Source of the DNA: Cutaneotrichosporon cavernicola
Taxonomy: Eukaryota; Basidiomycota; Tremellomycetes; Trichosporonales; Trichosporonaceae
Direction of reading: 5' to 3'
Assembly (NCBI RefSeq): GCF_030864355.1
Contig: NC_083398.1
Location: 1,302,001 to 1,366,000 of the forward strand
DNA: 64,000 bases
A program made the position numbers and the translations under genes. Each line of letters begins with the position of its first letter. Position 1 is the stretch's first letter. The notes below the pieces were generated by a model. The model was not told where the DNA came from and did no database searches. It was given only the letters and a program-made list of their open reading frames with translations. This document shows positions 31,838-42,215 of the stretch, piece after piece.

Positions 31838-34038
31838 ATGGCCCATAACCAACAACCAGCAACAATGGCTGAAGCTTCCTCTGACAACCCATTGGCGTCC
31901 TTCCCCACGCCGGTCCCAGACCCCATCACCGGTCGCCTTGACCCCAATGACCCCGCAGTCAAGGCATTGACCGATGCTGCTCTCAACATGGACAAGAGCA
32001 AGATTCCTCGTCCATACAAGTGCCCGCTGTGCGACCGTGCATTCTACCGTCTGGAGCACCAGGTGAGTTGCACATCTTAAAGATGACCACCCCCACAAGT
32101 GGCGTGGCGCTAATTTTAATTTAGACGCGTCACATCCGCACTCACACTGGTGAGAAGCCGCACGCATGTACCCACCCGGGATGTGACAAGCGCTTCTCGC
32201 GTTCGGACGAGTTGACACGTCATGCGCGCATCCACCTTCCGCCCGCTGCAGAAAACGGTGTAAAGGGCAAGGCGAGGCATGAGGACGAAGACCATGAAAT
32301 GGACGGTGACCGCCGCGGCCACCTTCCCCACCTCGGCCCCTCGTACGGCATGGACTTTGATGGCCGTCATGACTACGCCAACCCATACCTTCCCCCGCTC
32401 CCTATGGGCAACGGTGCTGCTGCGGGCTCTGGAATGAACGACATCTCGGCGCTTGCTGCTGCTGCCAGTGACCAGCTATACGAGCTTGAGCGTCACGAGG
32501 CTTTCCGTCGCGCCGAGTACGAACTGCGTCACCGTCAGATCGCGGCGGGTGCTGGCCGCAAGTCGAACGGTGGGTCGCCCAGTGCCAACACTCCCACATC
32601 GTACGGCTTCTCGAACGAGCGCGACCGTCTCTCGCAGGGTGCACCGGCGCCTGGCGGCGGACAAATGGTTTTCCCCGTGTCGGCACCGCAGCCGGCCACA
32701 GCCAACCACCCCGCTGTCCCAGCTGGAACGCTAGCAGACCCGACCTACCTTGTTCCGCCTTCGTGCCACCACCCAGACTGCCACAAGAGCTACCGCAAGC
32801 GCCTCAAGGTTGCGCGTGAGACGGCTGCTTGCCCCAACTGTCTAACGCCGTCGAATGGTGGTGCGCGCAAGAGCCACGGCACCGGTGGTGCTGGCCGTGG
32901 TGCTGGCGGGCCTAGTGGCGACCACCACTCGAGCAACGGGTCGACTCCCAAGGACCGCTCGGGTGTCGACTCGTCAGATGAGCTTACAAAGCTGACTGGC
33001 AACGTGCCGGGTGGCAACGCGTACCACCTTCACCATGCCAGTCTTCAGCAGCAGTTGGCTCGTCTGCAGCAGCAGCACACGCAGCAGATGCATCAGCACA
33101 AGAGCCGTCGTCCGCATCAGCTCAACCCTTATCCAGTCAACATGCACCAGCACCGATCGTCGCATGCGTCGCTTGCGCCGTCGGCTGAGGTGTCCCGCGC
33201 TGCCAGCCCGGCAACGAGCGACTCGTCGGATGACGAGTCGCATGTGCCGCATGTGCATCACCCACACCCGCAGTTTGCACACACGAGCCCGGTGCTCGCC
33301 GGCATGCGCGGCATGTCTATTTTCCCAGGCCGCAACGTCATGACTGCGCCTGTGTCGGCATCTGGCAGCCCTGTCACATCGCGTGCTACCTCACCGGTCG
33401 AGGGTGGCCACAGTGCGTCGTCGGGCAAACACGGGCCTGCTTCGACAACTACTCGTGACGCCAAGAACCGCGCTCACCCGTATGCCCTTCACCACAGCCA
33501 CGGACTGCACCACCACGCGCATGCGTCGGTTCCTAGTTCGCCTCTTGTCTCTGCTACCAAGTCGCGCATGTCACCGCCAAAGCTTGACACTCCCCACAAG
33601 AGCGTGGAGGAGATTCTCAATTCGTCTGCCATTCCGCCTCCGCCGCCGGTCAATGATCGTACTCTTCCGCCTCCCCACTCGAACGCTGCGTTCGCCTCTG
33701 TGCCCAGCATGAGCTACTCGCTCAGTGCTGGCTCTGCGCATGCCAGTCCTGTCGGTTCTCGTTCCAGCTCGCCTGTCCATAACATGCCGGCTCATTCGCA
33801 CTCACACATCGCCAACTCTGTCCGCCAAGCGTTTGGGATGACTGCCATGTTCCGCGGATCAGATACGCCTTCTACTGTGACGACCAACCCATCGCCAAAG
33901 AGCGTCATTGGGCATTCGTCGCCTCCTCCCAAGCTTCCCCCGTTGGGTCATGGCAACCCTGACATCAAGCCGAGTTTGCCCAGTTTCTCGCGGGGACCCT
34001 CGCCAGCGCACCTGATGGAGCTGGACGGGCAGGCTTGA
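31838..34038 (+). CDS. MIG1: Mig1/CreA-type C2H2 carbon catabolite repressor
   Basis: Predicted DNA-binding repressor of genes for non-preferred carbon sources. Exons 31838-32062 and 32125-34038 give 712 residues. Two C2H2 fingers at about residues 60-120 match the Mig1/CreA signature: [18 protein letters not shown] and, after the intron, [15 protein letters not shown] then [16 protein letters not shown]. The intron splits finger 1. The rest is low complexity: His-, Gln- and Ser-rich, with many SP and TSP sites and a Pro-rich [10 protein letters not shown] region near the end. A second Cys/His cluster, C-x4-C-x16-C-x2-C, lies at about residues 287-313. The ATG at 31838 is in a good context; another in-frame ATG follows nine codons later. 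It may affect the sugar transporter or catabolic genes nearby, but no direct link is visible. Confidence 0.9.
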
Positions 34039-34928
34039 GAAGTGAGCAGCAGCAATGTTGAGCAGAACAGAGATTTGGCTAGGGCCTAGAGACAGAGTCG
34101 GTGTATGTACACGTCGGACACTGGTAGATACGATACGATAGATGCGATACATTTCTACTGTTGACTGGGGGGCGGGGGGCCAGGCTGTAGGCTGCTTGAA
34201 GGTGTAGAGATGGGAAGCGGGGTTTGATGACCGACGTCAGCCTGTTGCTGTGAGGCGATGAGGAACAGACATGACGCCATGACGATCCAAGCGCCCAGGT
34301 GAGTGCGAGGGAGGGGAGGGTTAAACGGGACTAGCGCGGTGATCATGGAGGATTCAACATCAAACGTGCGTAAGCCTCCTCGTGATGCGGAGCTCCGACA
34401 CTCGTGCAGCCGAGTCTACGAGTCCAAGCTCACCCAGGTAATGGATTCCAGGTTTTCTCCGCGGCACCGAACTCGCATCGCCAACGTGTAACATTGTCCT
34501 TAGCTATTGACCCTGAGGTAAAGCAGTACTATTAGTAAACTGATAGCGATAGCCCGGTCCTCGATCCATTGTTAGATTATCCCTACTAAGGGTTGGATAC
34601 GAAATCTGCAAATCTGCCAGGCCCGAGTCATTCGAGTCATTCGAGTCATTCGAGTCATTCGCCAAACGAGGCCCCAGCGCGCTCCGGAACTTGACGGGGA
34701 TACCACATGGTCGAGTCATTCAACAGTAACAGATACCACATGGTGGACTACATGGCCCCGTTTGCCCCGCATTCTCTCTACTCCACCTCCACTTGCTCAA
34801 CTCAATCACTCGATATCCTCCACCTGCTCAACTCAATCACTCACCCTCACTTGCTCAACTCGAAATCACCCAAGATATCCGCCCTCGCCCTCAGACGTCT
34901 TAGTGCGCCCATCCGCACGTACACCACC
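34039..34928. other. Intergenic region
   Basis: 3' flank of the Mig1-type gene and promoter of the YCII gene. No gene is supported. It contains a 9-bp repeat at 34624-34659 and, near 34770-34870, repeated CTTGCTCAACTCAATCACTC-like segments in the YCII leader. Confidence 0.55.
34624..34659. repeat. 9-bp tandem repeat, four copies
   Basis: Four perfect CGAGTCATT units; a further isolated copy occurs near 34712. Confidence 0.9.
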
Positions 34929-35369
34929 ATGTCCCAGACCTCGTTGTTCCTGTGCTACTGTCCCGACAGGACTGGGCCAGGCGTGCTCGAGACCAGGCTC
35001 AAGGTCCGCGCAGAGCACTTTGAGGGATTCAAGAAGACCATGGAGGCCGGCAATGCTGGTGGGGGGAGCGACACTACAACACTGACACCAGAGTTTGGCC
35101 GTGCGTTCCTGCCGTCCCCGGGCGACGCCCTCTACCACCCTGAACGTCTGTCGGTCCTCCCGCCCAACGTCCAGCCCATGGCCGGGAGCGTCATGATGCT
35201 CCGCTACCCGAGCCTCGAGGAGGCGTGGGAGCGCGTCAAGGCCGACGTGTATTGGACTGCGGGGGTGTGGGACCACGACCGCACGTTCGTCACGCACATC
35301 GCCGACCCGCCGCCCGCGGGGACGGTTCCGGGCGTGCCGGATGCTGCGGCGATTGGGTCTGGTCGCTAG
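34929..35369 (+). CDS. YCII-domain protein (dimeric alpha/beta barrel)
   Basis: Single exon of 146 residues. The pattern LFLCYCPDRTGPGVLETRLKVR AEHFE, then GRAFLPSPGDALY, a glycine-turn PMAGSVMMLRYPSLEEAWERV and a Trp-rich end VYWTAGVWDHDR is that of the YCII-related (YciI/EthD-like) ferredoxin-type fold, with the expected His-Asp region replaced in part. Fungal members are small cytosolic proteins of unclear function. No signal peptide. The ATG at 34929 directly precedes the fold's first strand. The last two codons and the stop are the first copy of a tandem repeat that continues downstream. Confidence 0.75.
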   Translation: MSQTSLFLCYCPDRTGPGVLETRLKVRAEHFEGFKKTMEAGNAGGGSDTTTLTPEFGRAFLPSPGDALYHPERLSVLPPNVQPMAGSVMMLRYPSLEEAWERVKADVYWTAGVWDHDRTFVTHIADPPPAGTVPGVPDAAAIGSGR

Positions 35370-35486
35370 GGGTGGAGCTGAAGAGGGCGAGTCGGGTCGC
35401 TAGGGGTGTGCTGAAGAGGGCGAGTCGGGTCGCTAGGGTTGGAGCTGGGCGAGTTCTGGTCGCTAGGGGTGGAGCTGGGCGAGTCT
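35361..35486. repeat. 29-34 bp tandem repeat starting in the YCII stop codon
   Basis: Four units, at 35361, 35395, 35428 and 35458, each begin GGTCGCTAGGG and end in GGGCGAGT. The first GGT CGC TAG supplies the last two codons and the stop of the YCII gene; the others repeat the same stop downstream. Confidence 0.88.
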
Positions 35487-35950
35487 GAAGAATATGCAGA
35501 TGCAAGAACAAGCTAGAGACGGGGTCAACGAGACACTGACGAGACGTCAGAGTGAATACAAGAAGCGCAGACCAACTGGTGCGCATGTGCAGAACCGACT
35601 TGTAGAACACTCGACTCGGCTGCGACGTAGCGTCATGACACACAATATTGGCACCGTGTTGGCACTCTAGGCGTCGTTGGCACCACCGTGTTGGCACTCT
35701 AGGCCGTCGTTGGCACTCACGTCGTTGGACTCACTGATGGCCACCCTCGTTTGGCAACAGTATGGCAGTATGACTCGAGCCCACCACAGCAAGTTGGCAA
35801 CATGCGGATCGGATGTGAGCGGATGCGCCGATGTGTGACGTACCCTCGGCCATGTCCGCCCATTACCGCTGGCCCACCCATCCGGCTTGATAGACTGATA
35901 TATCTCCTTCTCCTCGTCAATCACCCACTCACTCGCCAGACCATCTCCCC
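35370..35950. other. Intergenic region
   Basis: Apart from the tandem repeat at its left end and a duplicated GTTGGCACTCTAGGC-type segment near 35658-35705, nothing gene-like is seen. It contains the promoter of the class III aminotransferase. Confidence 0.55.
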
Positions 35951-37410
35951 ATGACCCCAGACGCCGCCGCAAACACCACCCCAGGCACCGGCCCAGCCCT
36001 CGCCGCAGGCGGCGCGGACGCGTCCTCGCGCGTCCTCCACCGCTCCCTGGCCCACGGCATGCCCATGGCGACCCACGCCAAAGGAAACTACCTCTACATG
36101 TCCGACGGCAGCCGAATTCTCGACGCGTCCGGTGGTGCCGCCGTTGTCTCTGTCGGACACGGTGTTCCCGAAATCGTAGACGCGGTATCGAAACAGGTCG
36201 GCACGCTGCCCTACGTTTCCTCGGCCGTATTTGGCATCGAGCCGGCCGAAGACCTGGCCAACAAGATGTGTGAAGAAGCAGGCATGGCGCGTGTCATTTT
36301 CCTCTCTGGAGGCAGTGAGGCGGTGGAATCGGCCATCAAGTTGTGCAGGCAATACCATGTCGAGAATGGGGAGCCGGAACGGACGAAATTTATCGCGCGC
36401 GAGATATCGTACCATGGCAATACGATGGGTGCGCTCGCTTTGGGACGGCATAATCGGAGGAGAAAACTGTATCTTCCGATGATGCCGGATGTGTTCCATG
36501 CCGTGTCGGCGTGTAATGCTTGGCGATTCAAGCAACACGCCGAGTCGGATGACGAGTATGTTGCGCGACTCGCAGCTGAACTCGATGACAAAATTACCCA
36601 ACTCGGGCCAGCAACCGTAGCGGCATTCTTCGCGGAACCGGTCGTCGGCGCGGCCTCGGGATGCGTGCCTTTTGTTCCGGGATACTTGAAGGCCATGAAG
36701 AGGGTGTGTGAGCGTCACGGCGTTCTGTTCTGCCTGGACGAAATCATGTGCGGCGCCGGCCGGACGGGGATGATGCATGCGTGGATGCACGATGGACCGG
36801 AAGCGCGACCCGACGTGCAGACCCTCGGCAAAGGCCTTTGTGGTGGGTATGCCCCCCTCAGCGCTGTCCTCGTTGGGGACAAGGTCGTCGACGTGCTCCG
36901 CCGCGGCACGGGGGCTTTTGTTAATGGATACACGTTCCAGAGTTCTGGCACTGGTACGGCGGCGGGCCTCGCTGTGTACAATTACATCAAGGAGCATAAA
37001 CTGTAAGTTGGCGATTTAATACGCTGACATTAGGGTAGAACAGTGCGCGGCTCGGGGAGAGCTGCTCGCCAAACTGCTGCGCGAAAAAGTCGGCCCACTC
37101 AAACATGTCGGGGACGTGCGTGGGATGGGGCTGTTCTGGGGCATCGAACTCGTGGCGGACAAAACCACAAAAACGCCTTTCAAGTACGAGGACAATGTCA
37201 ATGGCCGTCTGGCCGACGCCATCCTCGCCCGCGGCGTTGCGGTCTACCACGGCGCCGGGAGTGTGAGTTATTGTAATGCAACAAAACTGACGCAAGGCGG
37301 ACGGATGGGACGGCGACCACATCATGCTCTGCCCGCCATACACGATCACCGAGGACGAGGTGGCGCACGTCGTCGCCGTCGTGGCGGATGCGATCAACGC
37401 GATTCTATAG
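35951..37410 (+). CDS. Class III PLP-dependent aminotransferase
   Basis: Exons 35951-37002, 37034-37262 and 37297-37410 give 464 residues, normal for the class. Family features in order: GNYLYMSDGSRILDASGG, FLSGGSEAVESAIKL, the Tyr-His-Gly of ISYHGNTMGALALG, AFFAEPVVGA, LFCLDEIMCGAGRTG with the PLP-contacting Asp, and TLGKGLCGGYAPLSAVL with the Schiff-base Lys. The end GDHIMLCPPYTITEDEV is canonical. It belongs to the uncharacterised fungal branch close to adenosylmethionine-8-amino-7-oxononanoate and omega-amino acid aminotransferases; the amino donor is unknown. No targeting signal is obvious. Intron 1 is only 31 nt. The gene converges on an orphan gene with 45 bp between stop codons. Confidence 0.9.
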
Positions 37411-37455
37411 ATCATGTAGAGCTATTTCGAGCCACAACTAAACCTAAGCCCAAGC

Positions 37456-38175
37456 CTAAATGCCAACGACGCGCTCGATCCGCGCTGTCTCGCGGAAGAA
37501 CTCGTGTTCCTTATCCCAACGTCCTGCGTCCGGCCGACCTGTCGTCAGCTCAGCTTGATCTATCCAACACGCACGCTCAGTCAACTCGACCTCGACCCAA
37601 TCGACCATCTCGGCCCAGCGCACCGGCGCGCTATTATGTCTCACGGCATGATGAATGCGTTCGCGGCGCCACGCCGCCGTGTCCGCCACCCTATTGTCTT
37701 GGTATGAGTTTGAGTGGTGCGAGTGGGAGCGGTCCAAGTGAAAGTCAAAGTCCGAACTACGGCCAAGCGACGCCGACCTTGTGCCCAACCCACGCGATCC
37801 ACGCGTATAGCTATCGACGGAAGCGCGGTAGTTATCCCAGCTCTCCCTCGCGTCCGAACTCGCCCTCTGTTCTTGACTCTGTTCTTGACTCTCTTCACAC
37901 CTCTGTTCTTGACTCCGCCTGACCTGGTACGGCGGGACATACCTCTCGGGGTGACGATGACCGACGCCAACACCATCGACCTCTTCCTCGTCCCCGAGCT
38001 CCCAGTCGTCGCCCTCGACCCACGAACGCAGGCGCATGCCGGGCTCGCGTTTCTTCAGCCGCTTGAGCCGTAGGCCGAGGAGAGCGGCGATTGCGCGTGC
38101 GCGCGCAACAAACCGCCGCGCGGGGTGCTCGGAATTGGGAGAGAGCTGCGTCCGGGGCGAGTGGGGCCGACTCAT
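37456..38175 (-). CDS. Unrecognised basic/acidic protein
   Basis: I do not recognise this protein. A single open frame from the ATG at 38175 gives 239 residues. The start is Arg/Pro/Ser-rich (MSRPHSPRTQLSPNSEHPAR), followed by RLKRLKKREPG and an acidic patch DDWELGDEEEVDG. A Glu/Gln repeat RSQEQRCEESQEQSQEQR is matched by short repeats in the DNA (near 37865-37915). The C-terminal third, with VDWVEVELTERACWIDQAEL and WDKEHEFFRETARIERVV, looks more like a folded domain. No signal peptide or membrane helix. It is convergent with the aminotransferase. Coding is plausible from length and position, but is not supported by any family match. Confidence 0.5.
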   Translation of the reverse strand: MSRPHSPRTQLSPNSEHPARRFVARARAIAALLGLRLKRLKKREPGMRLRSWVEGDDWELGDEEEVDGVGVGHRHPERYVPPYQVRRSQEQRCEESQEQSQEQRASSDARESWDNYRASVDSYTRGSRGLGTRSASLGRSSDFDFHLDRSHSHHSNSYQDNRVADTAAWRRERIHHAVRHNSAPVRWAEMVDWVEVELTERACWIDQAELTTGRPDAGRWDKEHEFFRETARIERVVGI

Positions 38176-39220
38176 CAAGAGGTTGGGAGATGGTGGGATG
38201 GGATGACGAGGCAAGTCAAGAGCGTTGGGGCGAGACGCGCATCGATCGCATGCGATGTTGCGCTTGGGCGGGCAATGAGCTCATTTACCCAGTGGCACGG
38301 CCACCAGATGTCTGTGCGCCTCTCATCCATCCAAGCGCCACTGAGAGTATACATTTGCATACGTAAACTAATCCAGCTGGAGATTGTACCACTGACGGTG
38401 GCGGTGCCGTCCGATTCGAGTGAGAAGCCTACTGCTGTCCCTTGCCTCAGTATAACTATGCTTGGCTGCGAGGCTGACCTATCGCCTCCCAAGAAACAGC
38501 CCAAGCCCACGCCTGACGACACCGGAAGGGTGCCAAGTGGGTCCCCGTTCGCTTCAGCCTGCTCGATCCTCCGCTGACACCAGGAAGGACAAGAACGGCG
38601 AGGTAGTCTTCCATAGACGTCTACAACAAGCGGACAAAGGCCAAGGTAGTCTTCCATAGTTCCATAGACGTCTGACAAGGCCAAGCCCGGCACAAGTGCG
38701 ATCTCAAGTATTGGGCACTGCATACCCTCAGATCTGCATACTCACGCATCACGTCAGGAGCCTCGGGCCGGCGGCACGACGACTTGCCCCGCAATGAATA
38801 CCGAGAGAGCATAAACTCGTGCAGAAAGCCACAAGATCAGGCAGTACATGGCCACGTGCTTATCGGGCCTGTGCGGGGTGCGGGGCATTGCGGCGGATTC
38901 CATACCCGATTGTCCGACCGCCCACCTGCGCTCGACTCCACTCGTCATCTCGTCACTCGACTCACATATCATCACAACTTGCCGACTTGCACGCACGGAT
39001 CGCAATCGCAATCACCACCCTATCTCAGCGACACACATCGCAATCACCATCGCGACACATCATAACCTCGACGTTCAACAGTCTCTGAGCGACACACATC
39101 ATAACCTCGACGTTCAACAGTCCCGTCGACACGCCCGTCGGCTCACGTCCCCACTCCCCCTCTCTTCCGCCGTACGGCTTCGCGCGCCCCGCCTCGTGGG
39201 TACCAGACGAAGACGACGAC
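38176..39220. other. Intergenic region with short direct repeats
   Basis: No gene is supported. Two direct repeats occur: GTAGTCTTCCATAG-type near 38602 and 38645, and a 29-bp unit at 39055-39083 and 39094-39122. The latter is in the leader of the AhpD-like gene. Confidence 0.5.
39055..39122. repeat. 29-bp direct repeat, two perfect copies
   Basis: Copies at 39055-39083 and 39094-39122 share ACACATCATAACCTCGACGT and the following nine bases, separated by 10 bp. They lie about 100 bp upstream of the AhpD-like start codon. Confidence 0.88.
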
Positions 39221-40045
39221 ATGGCCTCGGCACTGAAACTCTCTCCGTCGCTCAAGGCGCTGATCAAGCTGCCGACTGCGCGTGGCGCGCCGACGCCGTC
39301 GCCCGGCCGATCGGTACTGAAGGGCGTCTTCGACCGCGTCAAGGCGCGCGGCGAGGCCGGGGGAATCGGCCGCGACACATGGTTATCCATGAACACATCC
39401 GCTTTATTCGCCATCAACTCTCCCGACGCCCTGTGCGCATTATACGACTACTCGGTCGGTTCAGAGGTCAATGACCGCGTTCAGGCCGCGGCAGTTATGC
39501 GCGAGTCGGGACTGAAGAGTATTTCGTTCACGGGCATTCCCAAGGTCATCAATAACCTGAATGCCCTCCGCGATTATCTGGGAGAGGACGTCAAGGCTGG
39601 GCTTAGTACGCTGCCACTGCGCCAACCACGGGATATCGCCGCTCTGTATGAGCGCGGCATGGGGTTGTGGGATGGGATCTACGAGCCGCACTCGAAGAAG
39701 CTGGTGGATAAGTTGGGCGATTCACACCCCGACCTTCCGGTACATATCCTCAACTCGCATTATGGCCCTTTGCTTTCGGATCCCGAGGGGCCGGTTCCGG
39801 ACGGCGCATTCCTCCTCGGTCGAGTGCTTACGTCGGTCATTGCGATTGCGGGGTTGCGCGCGCAGACGGGCGTCGGACCACAGGTTACAAGCCACGTGTT
39901 TGGCCTCAAGAAGGCCTTGTTGGAGGGCGGAGGCGGAGACGGAAAGGTCCTCCAGGGCCAGGAGTGGCTGACGTCCGACGAGGGCGTGACTTGGGTCATT
40001 GAGAGTGTGGATGAGATTGGCGCCGTCATGCGCGGCGACAAGTAG
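39221..40045 (+). CDS. AhpD-like protein (carboxymuconolactone decarboxylase-like fold)
   Basis: Single exon of 274 residues. The pattern of helices, with TWLSMNTSALFAINSPDALCALYDY, RVQAAAVMRESGLKSISFTG and the C-terminal GRVLTSVIAIAGLRAQTGVG PQVTSHVFGLKKAL, is that of fungal AhpD-like proteins. The redox CxxC of bacterial AhpD is not present, so peroxidase partner activity is not predicted. The N-terminus is basic with Ser and Leu (MASALKLSPSLKALIKLPTA) and may be a weak mitochondrial signal. Function in fungi is unknown. The start ATG is the first in frame after a repeat-rich leader. It converges on the acyl-CoA dehydrogenase gene. Confidence 0.72.
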   Translation: MASALKLSPSLKALIKLPTARGAPTPSPGRSVLKGVFDRVKARGEAGGIGRDTWLSMNTSALFAINSPDALCALYDYSVGSEVNDRVQAAAVMRESGLKSISFTGIPKVINNLNALRDYLGEDVKAGLSTLPLRQPRDIAALYERGMGLWDGIYEPHSKKLVDKLGDSHPDLPVHILNSHYGPLLSDPEGPVPDGAFLLGRVLTSVIAIAGLRAQTGVGPQVTSHVFGLKKALLEGGGGDGKVLQGQEWLTSDEGVTWVIESVDEIGAVMRGDK

Positions 40046-40334
40046 TAGTGCGGGCTGTAGAACCCATGTATCGTCTCTCTTACTGCTCAACTGTTCATAC
40101 CATTGACTTTGATCATACAACCCCAACCCCAACTCCAACTCCACCTCTCTCCTACAACTAAAACAGAGACCTTGGCTGCCAGAACGAAGCGCGTCGTTCC
40201 CCCCAAACCGTCGAGTCCGAGTTCTCGGCTCCCTTGGCATTGAGCACAATTTCGAAATCAACAAGGAGCCGCTCCAGTTCCCCAACGACATGCTCCTCGG
40301 AATCAACAATATCTTGGCCAGAGTGACCCACTAG

Positions 40335-42215
40335 TCACAAGTTAGCGCGGGCTCCCTCCAGTCCCGCCACCGGCTCACAGTAGACGATCCGCTCGTCCCA
40401 CTCGGCCACCTCCTTCCAATCGCCCTTGTGGTTGTCGAGGCCAAACGTCTCCTTCTTCTCGCGCACGAAACGACGCGCACACTCGACCGCGACCGGGTCG
40501 GAATCCCGCGCCGCATCAGCCAGCAGGAGGGTAGCGCAGAAAATGTCTCCATGGCGCCACAGGATATCGCGACCATAGGCGAGAAGCTCGTCTTCCGATT
40601 TGGCGAATTCGGCACGCAAGCGTCCCCATGCACCCAGCACGACCTCACGATCCGAGGCCGACGCCGGCAGCGAGTCCTTGAGCCACGCGTCGACCGCACG
40701 GACCATCGCACCCCCGGCGCGTCCCTTGATCGCGCGGACTAGGTGCGAGGAGAGGACGTTGGTCGTGCCCTCCCAGATTGGGTTGACGTTCGAGTCGCGA
40801 ACCGCGCGGGCAAGGTTCAGTTCAGGGTTCTCGACATTCTCCATGTATCCTACGCCACCGAGACTCTCCATGCACTCCTGGAGACCCCAGACGACGTGCT
40901 TGGCCGTATACGCCTTGGCGACAGGAGTGATGATGTGCAGGAGAAGCTGGGCTTCCTCGGCGCTCGCGGGGGTGAGTGGTCCGCCACCATGCCCGGCGTC
41001 CACCGATCCCAGGAGAGCCGCGGTGAGGTGGGAGAGAAGCACGTCGGCCCGGTATTGGAGGGTAATGGCCGCCAGGGTCTTGTTGAACAGGGGGATCTTT
41101 GAGAGCGTCGTGTCCTGTCCTTGCTTGGGGAATCGGCGGACGCGAGCAAAGGCCTTGACGACGGCAAGGCCGCGGCCGACACCAGCGACCGATCCCACAA
41201 TGTTGTAGTATCGGGTGACGTTGAGAATGGTCGAGATGACGGGCACGCCGCGCCCCTCCTCGCCAACAAGCCAGGCGCGCATACCCTGCAGCTCGAGCTC
41301 GGCCGTCGGGAGCGCCTTTGTACCGAGTTTGTTCTTGAGGCGCTGAATGCGGATTCCGTTCATCTCGGGCTGGCCGGCCACGAGTTTACGTGTTGGTGCG
41401 AAGAAGCAGGACAGGCCGCGCTGGGTCTGCGCGAGAAGCATGACGCATCCGCAGTCGGTCGCCGATGAGAACCACTTGAATCCGCTCACGCTCCATGGTC
41501 CGAGTGGGAGACCGTCGACGTCCGTCTCGCCCTCAGCAGACGACGCCCTCTCAGCAACAGTCTGCGTGCCCTGGACGTCTGAGCCTCCCGCGCGTTCCGT
41601 CATCCACTGTCCCGAGGTCCATGTAACCTTTGGGTCGGTGGAGAGCATGCGTTCCAGCGCGCGCTTGAACACCTGCGTCCTTGCTGTGCGGAGAGACGAC
41701 GAATCGTATGCCGGCGAAACGTATCCGCTAGCCAGGTCGCGGCGGAGAATACTAATCGCGCCATCTTGCATCGCGCTGGGACAAGTCACGACTGCGCTGG
41801 ATCCGCTCCAAAGGTGCAAGCGGGGGAGTTGGACCAGGCGCGCGTTGGCGCCATAGCTCTTATCGTTACCTGTGGCGACGATTTGACCCTCGGAAATGCC
41901 AATGTCCTGTAACGCCTGCCACCCAGCCGAAGTGACGAGCGAGTCGCCGACCGGCTGGCCGAATGCACTGAATCCGGCCCCGGAGAGGTGAGGGAGGTCA
42001 CGCTCGGCATTGACTACATGGGCCCACACTTGGCGGGAGAGGACGCGGTCGCCCCATGCCTTGAGGCCTGGGGCTAGGTTGGCGGTGAGCGCGGGTGGGA
42101 GGAAGAGGTCGGAGGCGCGGCGGAGACTGGCATCTTCGTCGTATTGATTGTGAACGATTGGGTGTTCCTGGAAGAAGCCGGTTGTAGATGTTGCTGCGAC
42201 GAGACGGTTGGACAT
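40335..42215 (-). CDS. AidB-type acyl-CoA dehydrogenase family protein
   Basis: Flavoprotein of 626 residues in one exon, longer than mitochondrial acyl-CoA dehydrogenases and typical of the AidB branch. Motifs: WTSGQWMTERAGGSDVQGTQ (the FAD-binding MTExxGGSD), SGFKWFSSATDC, ELQGMRAWLVGEEGRG, RYYNIVGSVAGVGRGL, and QECMESLGGVGYMENVENPE near the C-terminus, where the catalytic base region lies. E. coli AidB is linked to alkylation resistance; fungal members have no settled substrate. The ATG at 42215 gives MSNRLVAATSTTGFF. No mitochondrial presequence is evident. The last residues are RANL, like the peroxisomal targeting tripeptide of catalase, so peroxisomal location is possible. It is one of few unspliced genes here. 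Confidence 0.85.
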   Translation of the reverse strand: MSNRLVAATSTTGFFQEHPIVHNQYDEDASLRRASDLFLPPALTANLAPGLKAWGDRVLSRQVWAHVVNAERDLPHLSGAGFSAFGQPVGDSLVTSAGWQALQDIGISEGQIVATGNDKSYGANARLVQLPRLHLWSGSSAVVTCPSAMQDGAISILRRDLASGYVSPAYDSSSLRTARTQVFKRALERMLSTDPKVTWTSGQWMTERAGGSDVQGTQTVAERASSAEGETDVDGLPLGPWSVSGFKWFSSATDCGCVMLLAQTQRGLSCFFAPTRKLVAGQPEMNGIRIQRLKNKLGTKALPTAELELQGMRAWLVGEEGRGVPVISTILNVTRYYNIVGSVAGVGRGLAVVKAFARVRRFPKQGQDTTLSKIPLFNKTLAAITLQYRADVLLSHLTAALLGSVDAGHGGGPLTPASAEEAQLLLHIITPVAKAYTAKHVVWGLQECMESLGGVGYMENVENPELNLARAVRDSNVNPIWEGTTNVLSSHLVRAIKGRAGGAMVRAVDAWLKDSLPASASDREVVLGAWGRLRAEFAKSEDELLAYGRDILWRHGDIFCATLLLADAARDSDPVAVECARRFVREKKETFGLDNHKGDWKEVAEWDERIVYCEPVAGLEGARANL

